Shown one piece after another: positions 8,680 through 17,433 of a DNA stretch of 64,000 bases (position 1 is the first letter of the stretch; every line of letters starts with the position of its first letter). Both the position numbers and the translations under genes were made by a program. Where the stretch lies: assembly GCA_036504095.1 (NCBI GenBank), contig DASXVS010000046.1, forward strand, positions 1 to 64,000, given 5' to 3'. Origin of the DNA: Armatimonadota bacterium. GTDB lineage: Bacteria; Armatimonadota; DTGP01; JAKQQT01. The notes under the pieces are model-generated. The model was not told where the DNA came from. It saw nothing but the letters and a program-made list of their open reading frames with translations, and did not search any database.

Positions 8680-9573
8680 ATGGTCCGGCGAACCCTAGCG
8701 GTCCTTATAATAGCAGCCTCAATCGCGGCGCCCTCTCGTGCGGCGTTCGGATACAGCGCGACCCTCAAGGATCAGAACGGCAATCAACAGGTCCTGTCGA
8801 TATCCGGGCTCAGCAACGTCCAGTTCACCACGGGGAGCGGAAACACTCTTGCGTGCGATGGCGGAGGGACGATCCTGCACGTTTTACAGGGAGCGGGTTT
8901 CAGCGGCTCGAACGCCCCGGACCCCTTCAATGCAACTTACACCATAACCCTGGAGATCGACGACTACGATTTTGTGACGCCCGGGATCCTCACCTTTACC
9001 GGCAAGATCACCGGCAGTTTCTCGAACACACGGAGCAGCCTGGTGAACACGTGGACGGACGCTTACACCAAATCCGTCACATTGGGGGTGAACACCTACT
9101 CCGTCACGATGCTCGAGTTCTTCCCTCCCGGCCCTCCGGTTACCGCTGAGAAGAGCGATTTCCTGGCCTACATCACGTGTTCACCGACTGCAACGGCCGT
9201 ATCCAGCGTGGCTCTGTCGCCCGCCCCCGGCAAGGCAGGCCGGTCCCTGAACGGAACAGTGACGTTGAACAACCCCGCGCCACGTGGCGGCGCGAGCGTG
9301 GCGCTCAGCAGCACCGCACCGGCGGTGGTGGGCGTCCCATCCTCGGTGACTGTTGCGGAGGGCGCCACGTCGGCGACGTTCATCGCTTCGGCGCCAAATG
9401 CCGGTACCGGCGCTCAGGTGAAGGCGCAATGGAACGGCACCACCGCCACCCAAACGCTGAGCGTGGCGGCATCAATCTGCGCGGATATCGACGGGAACGG
9501 TACCGTCGACATGAAGGACGCCGTCCACCTGATCCGGGGCATCGCGGGGCTGGAACCGTTACCGAACTGCTGA
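8680..9573 (+). CDS. Secreted Ig-like protein with single dockerin-like repeat
   Basis: The 297-residue protein has a signal peptide (residues 1-21), a beta-rich N-terminal domain, an Ig-like domain at about 165-255 (SSVALSPAPGKAGRSLNGTV, then VTVAEGATSATFIA) of the type found in bacterial surface proteins, and a C-terminal dockerin-like EF-hand loop (DIDGNGTVDMKDAVHLIRG). Dockerins normally have two such loops; only one is clear here. The start at 8680 is preferred over 8656 because it gives a clean signal peptide and is preceded by AGGAAGA. No cohesin gene is seen in the window, so its partner is unknown. Confidence 0.75.
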   Translation: MVRRTLAVLIIAASIAAPSRAAFGYSATLKDQNGNQQVLSISGLSNVQFTTGSGNTLACDGGGTILHVLQGAGFSGSNAPDPFNATYTITLEIDDYDFVTPGILTFTGKITGSFSNTRSSLVNTWTDAYTKSVTLGVNTYSVTMLEFFPPGPPVTAEKSDFLAYITCSPTATAVSSVALSPAPGKAGRSLNGTVTLNNPAPRGGASVALSSTAPAVVGVPSSVTVAEGATSATFIASAPNAGTGAQVKAQWNGTTATQTLSVAASICADIDGNGTVDMKDAVHLIRGIAGLEPLPNC

Positions 9574-9583
9574 GGGGAAGGAG

Positions 9584-9603
9584 GCAGGAGGCTGGAGGCT
9601 GGA
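9584..9603. repeat. Short GGAGGCT heptad
   Basis: Three words (AGGAGGC, TGGAGGC, TGGAGTC) at 7-bp period lie between two convergent stop codons, followed by CCGGGCC, the same spacer start as in larger heptad elements. Confidence 0.7.
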
Positions 9604-9614
9604 GTCCGGGCCAC

Positions 9615-10550
9615 TCAGCGTTTGGTGAAGGCCCATTTCAGGACGTAGACCAGGACGAATCCGACCGCCGCGCCGGCGATCATGGTCTCCGGTCCGCCCT
9701 CCGTCATCATCAGCGCGCCGACAACCGCTCCGACCCAGGAGTATCCGGGGCGCGGCAGGACGGGAAGCGAAAGCCGGCGGTCGGAATAGCGCAGCGGCGG
9801 CAGGCGCAGGTTCGCGAGGTCGAGCGGCGGCGGCACATCAACCGGCGTCGGGGCCGGGGGGGCGGAATCCAGGTAGGTGCGCTTCCCGCGTTCGTATTCG
9901 GCCGCCGGCGCGTGAGCGGCCAGGACCGCCGCGGCCGCGTCGAAAAACGGGGCGTCGAGGCTGTAAACCACGGGATAGTGCTCCCGCAGCACCGGCAGGA
10001 CCATCGCGTAGGAGCGCGGCGCTTCGGCGATATCGTACTGGAGCAGTTCGCGCGCGGCGTTGGCCATCACCCCGGATTCGGCATGCTCGGGCTCTTCCGG
10101 ATCCCCGGCGAGGGCGACGGCATAGCGGATGAGGCGGTGCGGGAACGCGCTGTTATTGCGCAGGCGCAGTATCTCGCCGCGGGCGGCGGCGCAGCGGGCC
10201 TCGTCCGGAGGCGCCACGGCCGGCGCATCGGGGTCTGCGGCGGCGAGCAGGATGGGGACGGCACGATGGTCCGGTGCGATCCGGCGGGCGCGGTCGAAAT
10301 GGTCATGCGCGGCGCGGGCATCGCCGGCGGCGAGCGCCGCGACTCCCCAGGCGAGCGCCAGTTCGAAGGCGAGGCCCTGTGTCGAGCGCGCGTCGTAATC
10401 CGCGCGGGCGCCCGGATCGGCCAGGACGTCCAGGGCGACGGCCGCCTCGGTGCGTATTCCGCCGGTTTCGACGAGCGCGGCGGCCCGGACCATGTTCGAG
10501 GGGACGTCTAACGGGAGTCCGGCCAGTTCATAGAGGGTTGATGGGTACAT
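9615..10550 (-). CDS. J-like N-terminus, TPR-like membrane protein
   Basis: The 311-residue protein begins like a J-domain: MYPSTLYELAGLPLDVPSN at the N-terminus and DVLADPGARADYDAR at residues 41-55, matching the LxDPxxRxxYD end of J-domains. The HPD motif needed to stimulate DnaK is absent. A helical, TPR-like part follows (AWGVAALAAGDARAAHDHF), and two C-terminal membrane helices lie at about 268-305. The start codon directly abuts a heptad repeat (10552 on), without a Shine-Dalgarno sequence. No function is assigned. Confidence 0.65.
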   Translation of the reverse strand: MYPSTLYELAGLPLDVPSNMVRAAALVETGGIRTEAAVALDVLADPGARADYDARSTQGLAFELALAWGVAALAAGDARAAHDHFDRARRIAPDHRAVPILLAAADPDAPAVAPPDEARCAAARGEILRLRNNSAFPHRLIRYAVALAGDPEEPEHAESGVMANAARELLQYDIAEAPRSYAMVLPVLREHYPVVYSLDAPFFDAAAAVLAAHAPAAEYERGKRTYLDSAPPAPTPVDVPPPLDLANLRLPPLRYSDRRLSLPVLPRPGYSWVGAVVGALMMTEGGPETMIAGAAVGFVLVYVLKWAFTKR

Positions 10551-10551
10551 A

Positions 10552-10756
10552 TTTCAGGGCTGAGGGCTGAGGGCCGAGGGCTGAGAGCTGAGGGCTGAGG
10601 GCCGAGGGCTGAGAGCCGAGGGCTGAGAGCTGAGGGCTGAGGGCCGAGGGCTGAGGGCTGAGGGCCGAGAGCCGAGGGCCGAGGGCTTAGGGCCGAGGGC
10701 TGAGAGCCTAGGGCTGAGGGCTGGGGGCCGAGAGCCGAGAGCCGAGGGCTGAGATT
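10552..10756. repeat. Heptad array GGGCTGA/GGGCCGA/GAGAGCT
   Basis: About 29 words with 7-bp period, a mixture of GGGCTGA, GGGCCGA, GAGAGCC and GAGAGCT. It begins two bases before the start codon of the leftward gene at 10550, where a leader and ribosome site would be expected. It is related to the array at 1-183. Confidence 0.95.
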
Positions 10757-10823
10757 CTTCATTTCGTTCAGAATGACACATCAGGGATACTCAGTTCTCA
10801 ATACTCAGACTTCAATTCACCTT

Positions 10824-11753
10824 TCATCTCCATTGGTCTTCCTTCCACCATGATGGTGGTGCGATTTCGACAAGCGGTTCTTCGTCCTTGATCTGTTTTT
10901 TGCGATGACGGCGGACGGTAAGGATGCCCCATACGAGGGCACCGAACATCATGAACGGCACGATCCACTCGGCGACGGTGACCCAGAAGGCGAATCGCGC
11001 GTTGAACCAGGCGGTGTGGCGCCATTGGGACTCCCAATCGGTTGCGCTCATGCCGTAGGCGCTTCGCATTGCGGCATCGAACGATGCGGCGGTCTTGAGT
11101 TCGGACAGGAGGGAGCGCACCCTGGGCCAGCCATTGCCGTAGTCGAGCAGCGCCATCACGGCGTCCTGCGACTCATCGTAGGCGAGGCCGGCGCTGTCTC
11201 CGACCGGGAACCGGCTCTTGAGGTCGCCCAGCGGAATCAGGCGGCCATTAACATACGCATCGGAAACGCGGGCGCGCGCCGCGTCGCCGTCCGCGCCGCC
11301 CGCGACCTGAGCGATCCCCTCGTTCATCCAGAGCGGAAGCAATCCGATTGACGGCCCGAGGTCGTAATACAGGAAGATGTGGGCGATTTCGTGGCCGACG
11401 ACCCGGTCCGGGGCTTCGAAAATCTTGCTGGCATCCAGCCGAACCGCCTCGTCCGCGCTGGTGGCGACGCCCAAGACGAGTTCCGACCGGTTGATCCCCG
11501 TGTCCCGGATGAACTCCTTGCGGTCCGAATAGAGGTAGACGGGTATGCGCTGGGTCGGCGTGAAGCTGAGCAGTTGCGAGATGCGATCGAACGCGGCTTC
11601 GGCGCTGCGCTGCACGGAATCCACCTCCACCGTGCGGGACTTATCGTAGTAGAAGCGGAAATGGGGGCTGTCGGTCACGCGCTTGGGTGAGGCGAACGCC
11701 ACCGATACGCTCGTGGCGCACAACATCGCGGCTATGAACGCCCATGGCCTCAT
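10824..11753 (-). CDS. Membrane-anchored gluzincin metallopeptidase (MA-like)
   Basis: The 309-residue protein has a signal peptide (1-21), an extracytoplasmic catalytic domain with the zinc motif H121-E-I-A-H125 and a downstream NEG motif (E145) that gives the third zinc ligand, as in peptidase-MA-like gluzincins, and one membrane helix at about 258-281 with a basic cytoplasmic tail. The segment FRFYYDKSRTVEVDSVQRSA is typical of this family's N-terminus. A TATAAT box ends seven bases before the start codon, so the mRNA is probably leaderless. Substrates are unknown. Confidence 0.8.
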   Translation of the reverse strand: MRPWAFIAAMLCATSVSVAFASPKRVTDSPHFRFYYDKSRTVEVDSVQRSAEAAFDRISQLLSFTPTQRIPVYLYSDRKEFIRDTGINRSELVLGVATSADEAVRLDASKIFEAPDRVVGHEIAHIFLYYDLGPSIGLLPLWMNEGIAQVAGGADGDAARARVSDAYVNGRLIPLGDLKSRFPVGDSAGLAYDESQDAVMALLDYGNGWPRVRSLLSELKTAASFDAAMRSAYGMSATDWESQWRHTAWFNARFAFWVTVAEWIVPFMMFGALVWGILTVRRHRKKQIKDEEPLVEIAPPSWWKEDQWR

Positions 11754-11760
11754 ACATGGT

Positions 11761-11766
11761 ATTATA
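11761..11766 (-). promoter_or_regulatory. -10 box placing a leaderless start for the metallopeptidase gene
   Basis: TATAAT on the minus strand ends 7 bp upstream of the ATG at 11753. GGAACC lies 17 bp further upstream. Transcription would begin at or next to the start codon, and no Shine-Dalgarno sequence is present. Confidence 0.5.
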
Positions 11767-11855
11767 CGCCACTGAGGGCCGCAGGTTCCGCGTTAACCGC
11801 ATTTCGGCACGGATGGAGCGGCGGACGGGGGCGGGAAACCGGGAAGCAATGAACA

Positions 11856-11902
11856 GAGGCTTGAGACCGGGGGCTACCGCAGCCGCTCAACTCTCAAGCC
11901 TC
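11856..11902. repeat. Inverted heptad element, GAGGCTTGAGA arms
   Basis: A perfect 11-bp inverted repeat (11856-11866 and 11892-11902) surrounds a spacer beginning CCGGGGGC. It follows the stop codon of the gene at 11910 and could also act as a terminator. Confidence 0.8.
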
Positions 11903-11909
11903 CATTCCG

Positions 11910-13253
11910 CTATTTGCCCAGAATCATCTCGCGCGGGATGATGATCCGACGTTCCAGCATCCTGCCGTTGCCCCTGCCGGGAACGACGTCCTTGCCGGGA
12001 GCGAGTCCTTCTCCGATCCAGCCCAGGATGTCCTGAACCGTTTCCGGCTGACGGCGCACCCGCGGGTCGAGGCGGATGATGACTTCGTACTGGGCGGACT
12101 CCAGCGGGAACAGTTCCTCCGGCTTGCGCGGCGGCTCCAGCATGGTGTCCTTGCTCATGTCCAGGGGGACCCAGGGCTTCTTCTGGTAAAGCACCTGGCC
12201 ATCGGATTCCACGATGTTGTAGATGCTGCGGAACCGGGTGAGGTGTTTGGGGCCCCACGTAAGATCGTTGGTATGGGCGGCCTGCAGTTTGTCGTAATCC
12301 TTGTCCTGGACCACGAACTCCAGGCGCGCATTGCTCACCTCGCCCAGATTATCGCGCATCGGCGGGAGGCCATTCACCCGGCAGTGAACGCCGAGGACGC
12401 GCTTGCCCTGGTTTCGGAGTTGAACATCGAAGGAGACGTGTTTCGGGTTCTTCGCGAGGTCCCTGCGGCCAACATCGCGGACGATGACGAGGTTGAGGTT
12501 CAGCCTGCAGACGTCGCGTTCCTGTTCCCAGAGGCGGGCGGAGTTTTCGTCCTTGGCCGCTTTCGCCTTTGCGATCTCGCGTTCGGCGAAGGCCATGTTA
12601 TCCGTCCAGGTCTTGCGGGCCTCGTCAATCTTGCCCTGGCGGGCGAGGCAGTGGGCGACCATGTGCGAGATATAGCGCGGCGGGGGCGTGCCGTCGGCCC
12701 CGTTGTGCCTGTCCGCCTCCTCGAAATAGGGAAGCGCGGCGAAGTAGTCTTCAACCGGCCAGTCAAAATTGGACCAGCCCAGTTGGAAATACAGGTCCCA
12801 TATTTTGGGATTGTTGGCGACGCCCTCTTTCAGGAACGAAAGGCCCTGGGGGACCATCCGCGGGTCGCCGAAATTGTACATCAGGTGCCAGGCACCGGTG
12901 CTGTAGACGTCGGTCTGGTGGGGATCCATGAAGGTCACCAGGCTGAAATACGGCACCAGTTCCTGGTATTTGCCTTCGTGGAAGAGTTCATCGGCCTTTA
13001 CCCAGAGCATGCCGGCGGCCACCTCGCGAAAGCCCAGCATGCTGGCGCCGAACATGTTGTTGCGGAGGCTGTCGATGAAGGATTTGCCCGGTGTCTTGAG
13101 GATGGGGTTGTAGTAGTGCCTGTGCTTGTCGATGTCCGTCAGCGTGAACATCGCGCACAGCCACAGCGCGGCCACCACAAGGGCGGTCTTCGTCCTGCTC
13201 ATCGTCTGACCATACGCGTCGGGGCCGGTTGATTTCGGGGTGTTGGTGGTCAT
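11910..13253 (-). CDS. Single-pass membrane protein with TPR-like repeats, ABC-linked
   Basis: The 447-residue protein has one N-terminal membrane helix (about residues 23-41) and a long extracytoplasmic part with TPR-like helices between 75 and 250 (FHEGKYQELVPYFSLVTFMD, YISHMVAHCLARQGKIDEAR). Its start codon overlaps the stop of the ABC-2 permease gene by four bases (ATGA), so it is the third gene of an ATPase, permease, partner operon. I do not recognise a family; a structural or accessory role for the exporter is an inference from the coupling. A longer frame to 13307 lies inside the permease gene and is not used. Confidence 0.75.
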   Translation of the reverse strand: MTTNTPKSTGPDAYGQTMSRTKTALVVAALWLCAMFTLTDIDKHRHYYNPILKTPGKSFIDSLRNNMFGASMLGFREVAAGMLWVKADELFHEGKYQELVPYFSLVTFMDPHQTDVYSTGAWHLMYNFGDPRMVPQGLSFLKEGVANNPKIWDLYFQLGWSNFDWPVEDYFAALPYFEEADRHNGADGTPPPRYISHMVAHCLARQGKIDEARKTWTDNMAFAEREIAKAKAAKDENSARLWEQERDVCRLNLNLVIVRDVGRRDLAKNPKHVSFDVQLRNQGKRVLGVHCRVNGLPPMRDNLGEVSNARLEFVVQDKDYDKLQAAHTNDLTWGPKHLTRFRSIYNIVESDGQVLYQKKPWVPLDMSKDTMLEPPRKPEELFPLESAQYEVIIRLDPRVRRQPETVQDILGWIGEGLAPGKDVVPGRGNGRMLERRIIIPREMILGK

Positions 13254-14062
13254 ACTTCCTTCCGGCTGAAGACGGCGACGGCGATCACCAGAACGCCGGA
13301 CGTCCACAGTATCCCATACAGCACGGACGCTGCCGCGTCGTGGGCCAGAGTGGGAGTTTCCTTCCAGAGTTCGGGGTGCACGATGATGTTCACGAAGTTG
13401 AACGAGTAAAAGCTGGGAATGGCCACGTGCAGGAAATTCGCGATCCAGTGGATGACCGGGCTGGGCGCCGCTTTCGCGATGTCCTGCCAGAACTCATTGA
13501 CGGTGCCCAGGATGTAGAACCCGAAGCACATCGCCACGTTGATGTTCCTGGTGACGAGCAGGCTGAGCATGATGCTGATGCCGGCGAGGAGAACGAACTG
13601 CAGAAACGTGAAGAAGACGCCGGCGAGGATGGGCCACTGGATCTGCATCGTTTTCGCGAAAACCACGACCATCAGGGCGAGACCCATGAACGCGATGTTC
13701 ACCGCGAGGGCCATCACTGTGCCCACGAACTTCCCGAGGACGTACTGCCACCGCCAGACGGGCTTGCTGAGGATGGTGTAGATTGTCTTCTTTTCGCAAT
13801 CGGACGGGATGAGGTCGAAGGAGAGGAAGATCGCGAGGATGAGGCCGCCGATGACCATGATGCCGAAGGCCATGCTGGTGATGATCTGCACTTCGAGGCT
13901 GCCGGACGACGCCGTCTGCTGCGCCACGCTGCCGGACATGCTCAGCGATGCGAAGAGCTGCGACAGGACGATGAAGATCAGACTGGTGAACAGGATATAC
14001 ATCCCGATCTTCTTACGGATGGCCTCACCGAAGGTGCTGCGCGCTATTACCCAAGTGTTCAT
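13250..14062 (-). CDS. ABC-2 type transporter permease
   Basis: The 270-residue protein has about six membrane helices: near residues 20-40, 60-85, 105-135, 140-170, 175-195 and 245-265. The N-terminus MNTWVIARSTFGEAIRKKIG and the segment SDCEKKTIYTILSKPVWRWQYVLGK (in pieces) are typical of ABC-2 permeases of the NosY/CcmB-like export type. It works with the ATPase at 14170. The 107-bp gap between them is filled by an inverted heptad element. Confidence 0.88.
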   Translation of the reverse strand: MNTWVIARSTFGEAIRKKIGMYILFTSLIFIVLSQLFASLSMSGSVAQQTASSGSLEVQIITSMAFGIMVIGGLILAIFLSFDLIPSDCEKKTIYTILSKPVWRWQYVLGKFVGTVMALAVNIAFMGLALMVVVFAKTMQIQWPILAGVFFTFLQFVLLAGISIMLSLLVTRNINVAMCFGFYILGTVNEFWQDIAKAAPSPVIHWIANFLHVAIPSFYSFNFVNIIVHPELWKETPTLAHDAAASVLYGILWTSGVLVIAVAVFSRKEV

Positions 14063-14083
14063 TATTTCGTACCTTATTGTGAG

Positions 14084-14168
14084 GGAAACGAGTAAATGGG
14101 GAAACGGGGAAATGAGGAACCGATCCGGGTCATTTCCTCATTTTCACATTTCCTCATCACCACATCCC
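14084..14168. repeat. Inverted heptad element, GGAAATG type
   Basis: Words such as GTAAATG, GGGAAAC and GGAAATG are followed by a spacer CCGATCCGGG and inverted words TCATTTCC and CATTTCCTCATC. It lies between ATPase and permease cistrons of one transport operon. Confidence 0.85.
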
Positions 14169-14169
14169 A

Positions 14170-15132
14170 CTAGTCCTGGTGGGCCACCGTGGGCTCGCTG
14201 GGCTTGACGGCGACGGTCTCGCGGACGGTTTCGATAAACAGGTCTTCCAGGCTGCGGCGTTCCGGCGTGAGGCTGACGATGCGGGCGCCGGCTCCGCGGA
14301 TGACGTCAACCAACTGGTTTACCTTGTTGTCATCGTCGGACCAGATGGTCATCTGTCCGTCCTCATCATCGACCTTGTCTGCGATGGCAACGACCTGCTT
14401 GGCGGCCTCGGGCGTGAGGCCCAGGGTGACGATGCGAACCTGGCTGCCGGAGAGAAGGTCGGCCACGTGGCCGGTGGTTCGCAGCGTGCCCTTATGGATG
14501 ATGGCGACGCGGTCGCACACCATCTCGACGTCGCTGAGCTGATGGCTGCTGAGGAAGATCGTTTTGCCCTCTTCCTTGAGGCGGAGGATGAGGTTTCGGA
14601 TATCGATATGGGCGACCGGATCCAGGCCGGAGGTGGGCTCATCGAAGAAGAGGAGTTTGGGGTCGTTGATGAGCGACTGAGCGAGTCCGATTCGCTGGAG
14701 CATGCCCTTTGAATACTGCCTCAGGGTTCGGCCGGTTGCGTGGCCGAGGCCGACCTCATCGATGAGGCGCTCGATGCGTTCCTTGCGGACTTTGGCGGTG
14801 AGGCCGAAGAGGCGGCCGTAGAAATCCAGGAGCTCCGGGCCGGTCATGAAGTCATAGAAATAGGGCGACTCCGGAAGGTAAGCGATATCGTATTTGACGC
14901 TGATGTCGCCGATCGGCTTGCCGAGGAGCGTTGCCTTGCCGGAGGACGCGAAGATGAGGCCGAGGAGCATCTTGATGGTGGTCGTTTTGCCGGCTCCGTT
15001 CGGGCCGAGGAACCCGAAGATCTGGCCGGTCTCCACGGCGAGCGTAAGGTCATTCACGGCTGTAAAGGTACCGCCTCCGACTACGTTGCGGTATTTTTTG
15101 GTGAGGTTCTGGATCTCGATGGCTGCCGCCAT
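14170..15132 (-). CDS. ABC transporter ATP-binding protein
   Basis: The 320-residue protein has a Walker A motif GPNGAGKTT (43-51), the ABC signature YSKGMLQRIG, Walker B LLFFDEPTSGLD and an H-loop FLSSHQLSD. The C-terminal extension of about 100 residues is usual in CcmA/NatA-type exporter ATPases. It drives the ABC-2 permease at 13250. GGGAG lies seven bases before the start. The C-terminus ends shortly before the heptad element that separates it from the permease gene. Confidence 0.93.
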   Translation of the reverse strand: MAAAIEIQNLTKKYRNVVGGGTFTAVNDLTLAVETGQIFGFLGPNGAGKTTTIKMLLGLIFASSGKATLLGKPIGDISVKYDIAYLPESPYFYDFMTGPELLDFYGRLFGLTAKVRKERIERLIDEVGLGHATGRTLRQYSKGMLQRIGLAQSLINDPKLLFFDEPTSGLDPVAHIDIRNLILRLKEEGKTIFLSSHQLSDVEMVCDRVAIIHKGTLRTTGHVADLLSGSQVRIVTLGLTPEAAKQVVAIADKVDDEDGQMTIWSDDDNKVNQLVDVIRGAGARIVSLTPERRSLEDLFIETVRETVAVKPSEPTVAHQD

Positions 15133-15235
15133 GGGCCGCTCCCAACGCCCGTACGGGCAAATGTGTCAAACGTGTTGGCGCGATATTGCGCCCGTGTCAT
15201 CCTATTATGCGCGAGTTCGCGAGTCAAGGGGGGGG

Positions 15236-15420
15236 CCGGCAGCCAGCATCCAGCATCCGGCATCCGGCATCCGACAGCCAGCATCCAGCATCCAGCATCC
15301 AGCATCCAGGATTTAGGGTTCAGGGTTCAGGGTTCAGGGTTCAGGGTTCACGGTTCAGGATTCAGGATTCAGGGTTCAGGATTCAGGATTCAGGATTCAG
15401 GATTCAGGCTGGAGGCCGCT
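15236..15420. repeat. Heptad array CAGCATC then GGGTTCA/GGATTCA
   Basis: Roughly ten CAGCATC or CGGCATC words are followed by about sixteen GGGTTCA, GGATTCA or CGGTTCA words. It lies upstream of the ABC ATPase gene. Frames through it encode only low-complexity peptides and were not called. Confidence 0.95.
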
Positions 15421-15519
15421 TTGCGGTGACTCGGGCGCACATGGTTGGTTGACGATGGAGGGGAGCTTTCAGTTCCCCGGGAGGCCGGAGGGTGCAGAGG
15501 ATGGCGGGGGCGACCGGTA

Positions 15520-15792
15520 TTTGCCATTGGCCATTTGCCATTGGCCATTGGCCATTTGCCAATTGCCATTTGACAACGGGGGGCGGGAGCGCCTGCGAGA
15601 CGGATGCGGGCGAGGCGCCCGGTATTTGCCATTGGCCATTTGCCAGTTGTCATTTGACAATGGGGGGCGGGAGCGCCTGCGAGACGGATGCGGGCGGGGC
15701 GCCCGCGCTACGGGTCAGCGGTGTCTGGGCGACGGATGCGGGCGGAGGCGACCGCGCTACGGGTCAGGGGCGCGCGGCGTCCGCGGTACGGG
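15520..15792. repeat. TTGCCAT heptads and duplicated 36-bp GC-rich units
   Basis: TTGCCAT, TGGCCAT and TTGCCAA words occur at 15525-15570 and again at 15627-15660. Each block is followed by a near-identical unit of about 36 bp rich in GGGCGGGAGCGCC (15576 and 15661). Further right, the words GCGCTACGGGTCAG and close variants repeat three times before the end of hflX. No gene is present. Confidence 0.9.
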
Positions 15793-17076
15793 TCAGGGGT
15801 GCGCGGCGTCTGTGAATTCGGACAGGCGGCCGGCCAGGTCGGTGGTCACGCGGGCGCGGACGTGGATGAAGTCCTCCGCGTATTCCACGCCCTCCACCTT
15901 GCCGCGCTCGTAGCACTGGGTGAGCAAATCGCCGCGGCCGTACGGGAGGTACGCCTCGATCGGCGTGAGAAGCGATTCTACAACGTGGCTGACGGTCGTG
16001 AGAAGCTGCTGCAGGCCGTCGCGGCGGGTTGCCGACAGATAGACGCTGTTGGGTGTGTTGGAGACGAGGCGGCGGAGCTCGTACTGGTCGGTGACGCGGT
16101 CGCATTTGTTGAACGCCGTCACCACGGGCTTTCCGTCCGCGCCGAGTTCGTTCAGGACGTCCATCGTGGATTTCATCTGCATCTCATAGTTGGGATGGCT
16201 GACGTCCACCACGTGGATGAGGATGTCCGCTTCGTTGACCTCTTCCAGGGTGGCGCGGAAGGCGGCGACGAGGCCGTGCGGGAGGCGCTGGAGAAAGCCG
16301 ACCGTGTCCGTGAGCAGGATGGCCCAGCCGTTCGGCAGGACCACGCGCCGGGTGGTGGGGTCCAGCGTGGCGAAGAGCATCGGGTCCACGAGCACTTCGG
16401 AGCCGGACAGGACGTTCATCAGCGTGGATTTTCCGGCGCTGGTGTAGCCGACCAGTGACGCCGTCGGGAACGGCAGGCGCTGACGGCCGCGGCGCTGCTC
16501 GCTTCGCTGGCGGCGCACCTCCTGCAGTTCGGCCTCAAGGTCGGTGATGCGGCCCCGGATGGTGCGGCGGTCGGATTCTGTTTTCGTTTCGCCGGCGCCG
16601 CCGCGGATTCCGACGCCGCCCTGCTGACGCTCGAACTGCGTGTACTGGCTGCTGATTCGGGGGAGCAGGTAGGTGAGGCGGGCGAGTTCGACCTGGAGCT
16701 TGCCTTCGTGCGTGTGCGCGCGCTGGCCGAAGATATCGAGGATCAACTGCGTGCGGTCGACGAGGCGCGTCTGCACGACCTCTCCGAGGTTGCGGAGTTG
16801 CGTGGAGGTGAGCTCGTCATTGACGACCACGATATCGGCCTCATGGTGCTGGACGAGCGCGAAAAGCTCCTCGGCGCGGCCCTTTCCGAAATAGGTGGCG
16901 ACGTTGGGTTCGGCGCGGCGCTGGACGAACTCGGCCACGGGGTTGGCGCCCGCGGTTCTCGTGAGCGCGCGGAGTTCCTCAAAATCCGATTCGATATCGG
17001 TGGCGCCGGTATCCAGCGCGGCGAGGATGACGGTATCGCGCTCATCGACCTTGTGCTGCTTGTTGGGTGAAGACAT
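15793..17076 (-). CDS. hflX: GTPase HflX, ribosome-associated
   Basis: The 427-residue protein has the HflX N-terminal domain (ALTRTAGANPVAEFVQRRAE, then TYFGKGRAEEL), the glycine-rich linker GGVGIRGGAGETKTESDRR, and a GTPase domain with G1 GYTSAGKST, G3 DTVGFLQRLPH and G4 NKCD. HflX binds the 50S subunit and rescues or splits stalled ribosomes under stress. The length is normal. A TACAAT box ends six bases before the start codon and there is no Shine-Dalgarno sequence, so the mRNA may be leaderless. It stands alone between repeat arrays. Confidence 0.97.
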   Translation of the reverse strand: MSSPNKQHKVDERDTVILAALDTGATDIESDFEELRALTRTAGANPVAEFVQRRAEPNVATYFGKGRAEELFALVQHHEADIVVVNDELTSTQLRNLGEVVQTRLVDRTQLILDIFGQRAHTHEGKLQVELARLTYLLPRISSQYTQFERQQGGVGIRGGAGETKTESDRRTIRGRITDLEAELQEVRRQRSEQRRGRQRLPFPTASLVGYTSAGKSTLMNVLSGSEVLVDPMLFATLDPTTRRVVLPNGWAILLTDTVGFLQRLPHGLVAAFRATLEEVNEADILIHVVDVSHPNYEMQMKSTMDVLNELGADGKPVVTAFNKCDRVTDQYELRRLVSNTPNSVYLSATRRDGLQQLLTTVSHVVESLLTPIEAYLPYGRGDLLTQCYERGKVEGVEYAEDFIHVRARVTTDLAGRLSEFTDAAHP

Positions 17077-17082
17077 AGGGGT

Positions 17083-17088
17083 ATTGTA
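17083..17088 (-). promoter_or_regulatory. -10 box suggesting leaderless hflX mRNA
   Basis: TACAAT on the minus strand ends 6 bp before the hflX ATG at 17076; no ribosome binding sequence lies between. Confidence 0.45.
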
Positions 17089-17105
17089 GGCGGTGCCGGG
17101 TGGCG

Positions 17106-17190
17106 GGTGACAGGATTCGGGGGTCAGGATTCAGGGGTCAGGATTCAGGGGTCAGGAGGCTGGATTCAGCATCCGGCATCCGGCATCCAG
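17106..17190. repeat. Heptad array GGATTCA/GGGGTCA
   Basis: GGATTCA and GGGGTCA alternate at 7-bp period, then CGGCATC words follow. It lies upstream of hflX. Confidence 0.9.
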
Positions 17191-17433
17191 GCCCGAACCG
17201 ACTGCGGGGTGGCTGGGGATCGGTTGATGAGCCGGCCAGCCGCTGGCCGTAGGCGTCGCAGGGTTCCTGCCGCCGTCGTGATCCAGGTAGTTCTACTGGT
17301 AGGCGGACCGGTTGTCCCAGTTGCAGTCCCTCCACATCGCTCTTCCTCCGCGATACCTCTGCGTTCCTCCGCGTCCTCTGCGTTGAATCCGGGAACCGCG
17401 GTTGAATCCGGGTATCGCGCGTAACGTCCCGTT
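17191..17433. other. Intergenic region with a possible decayed coding fragment
   Basis: On the minus strand, 17340 to about 17195, one frame reads MWRDCNWDNRSAYQ, a stop, then NYLDHDGGRNPATPTASGW. The composition looks protein-like but I do not recognise it. To its right (17335-17400) GCGGAGGA and ACGCAGAGG words repeat at about 9-10 bp. Nothing else is seen. Confidence 0.3.

Noticed and set aside
11910-13307. Longer starts for several genes (13307, 27057, 28157, 39362, 41138, 42902, 6362)
   Set aside because: These extensions lie in upstream genes or in repeats and have no ribosome site, while internal starts have signal peptides, ribosome sites or 4-nt overlaps.
15236-15420. CRISPR-like array
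   Set aside because: The units are 7 bp in direct contact without unique spacers of 25-45 bp, and no cas genes are present.
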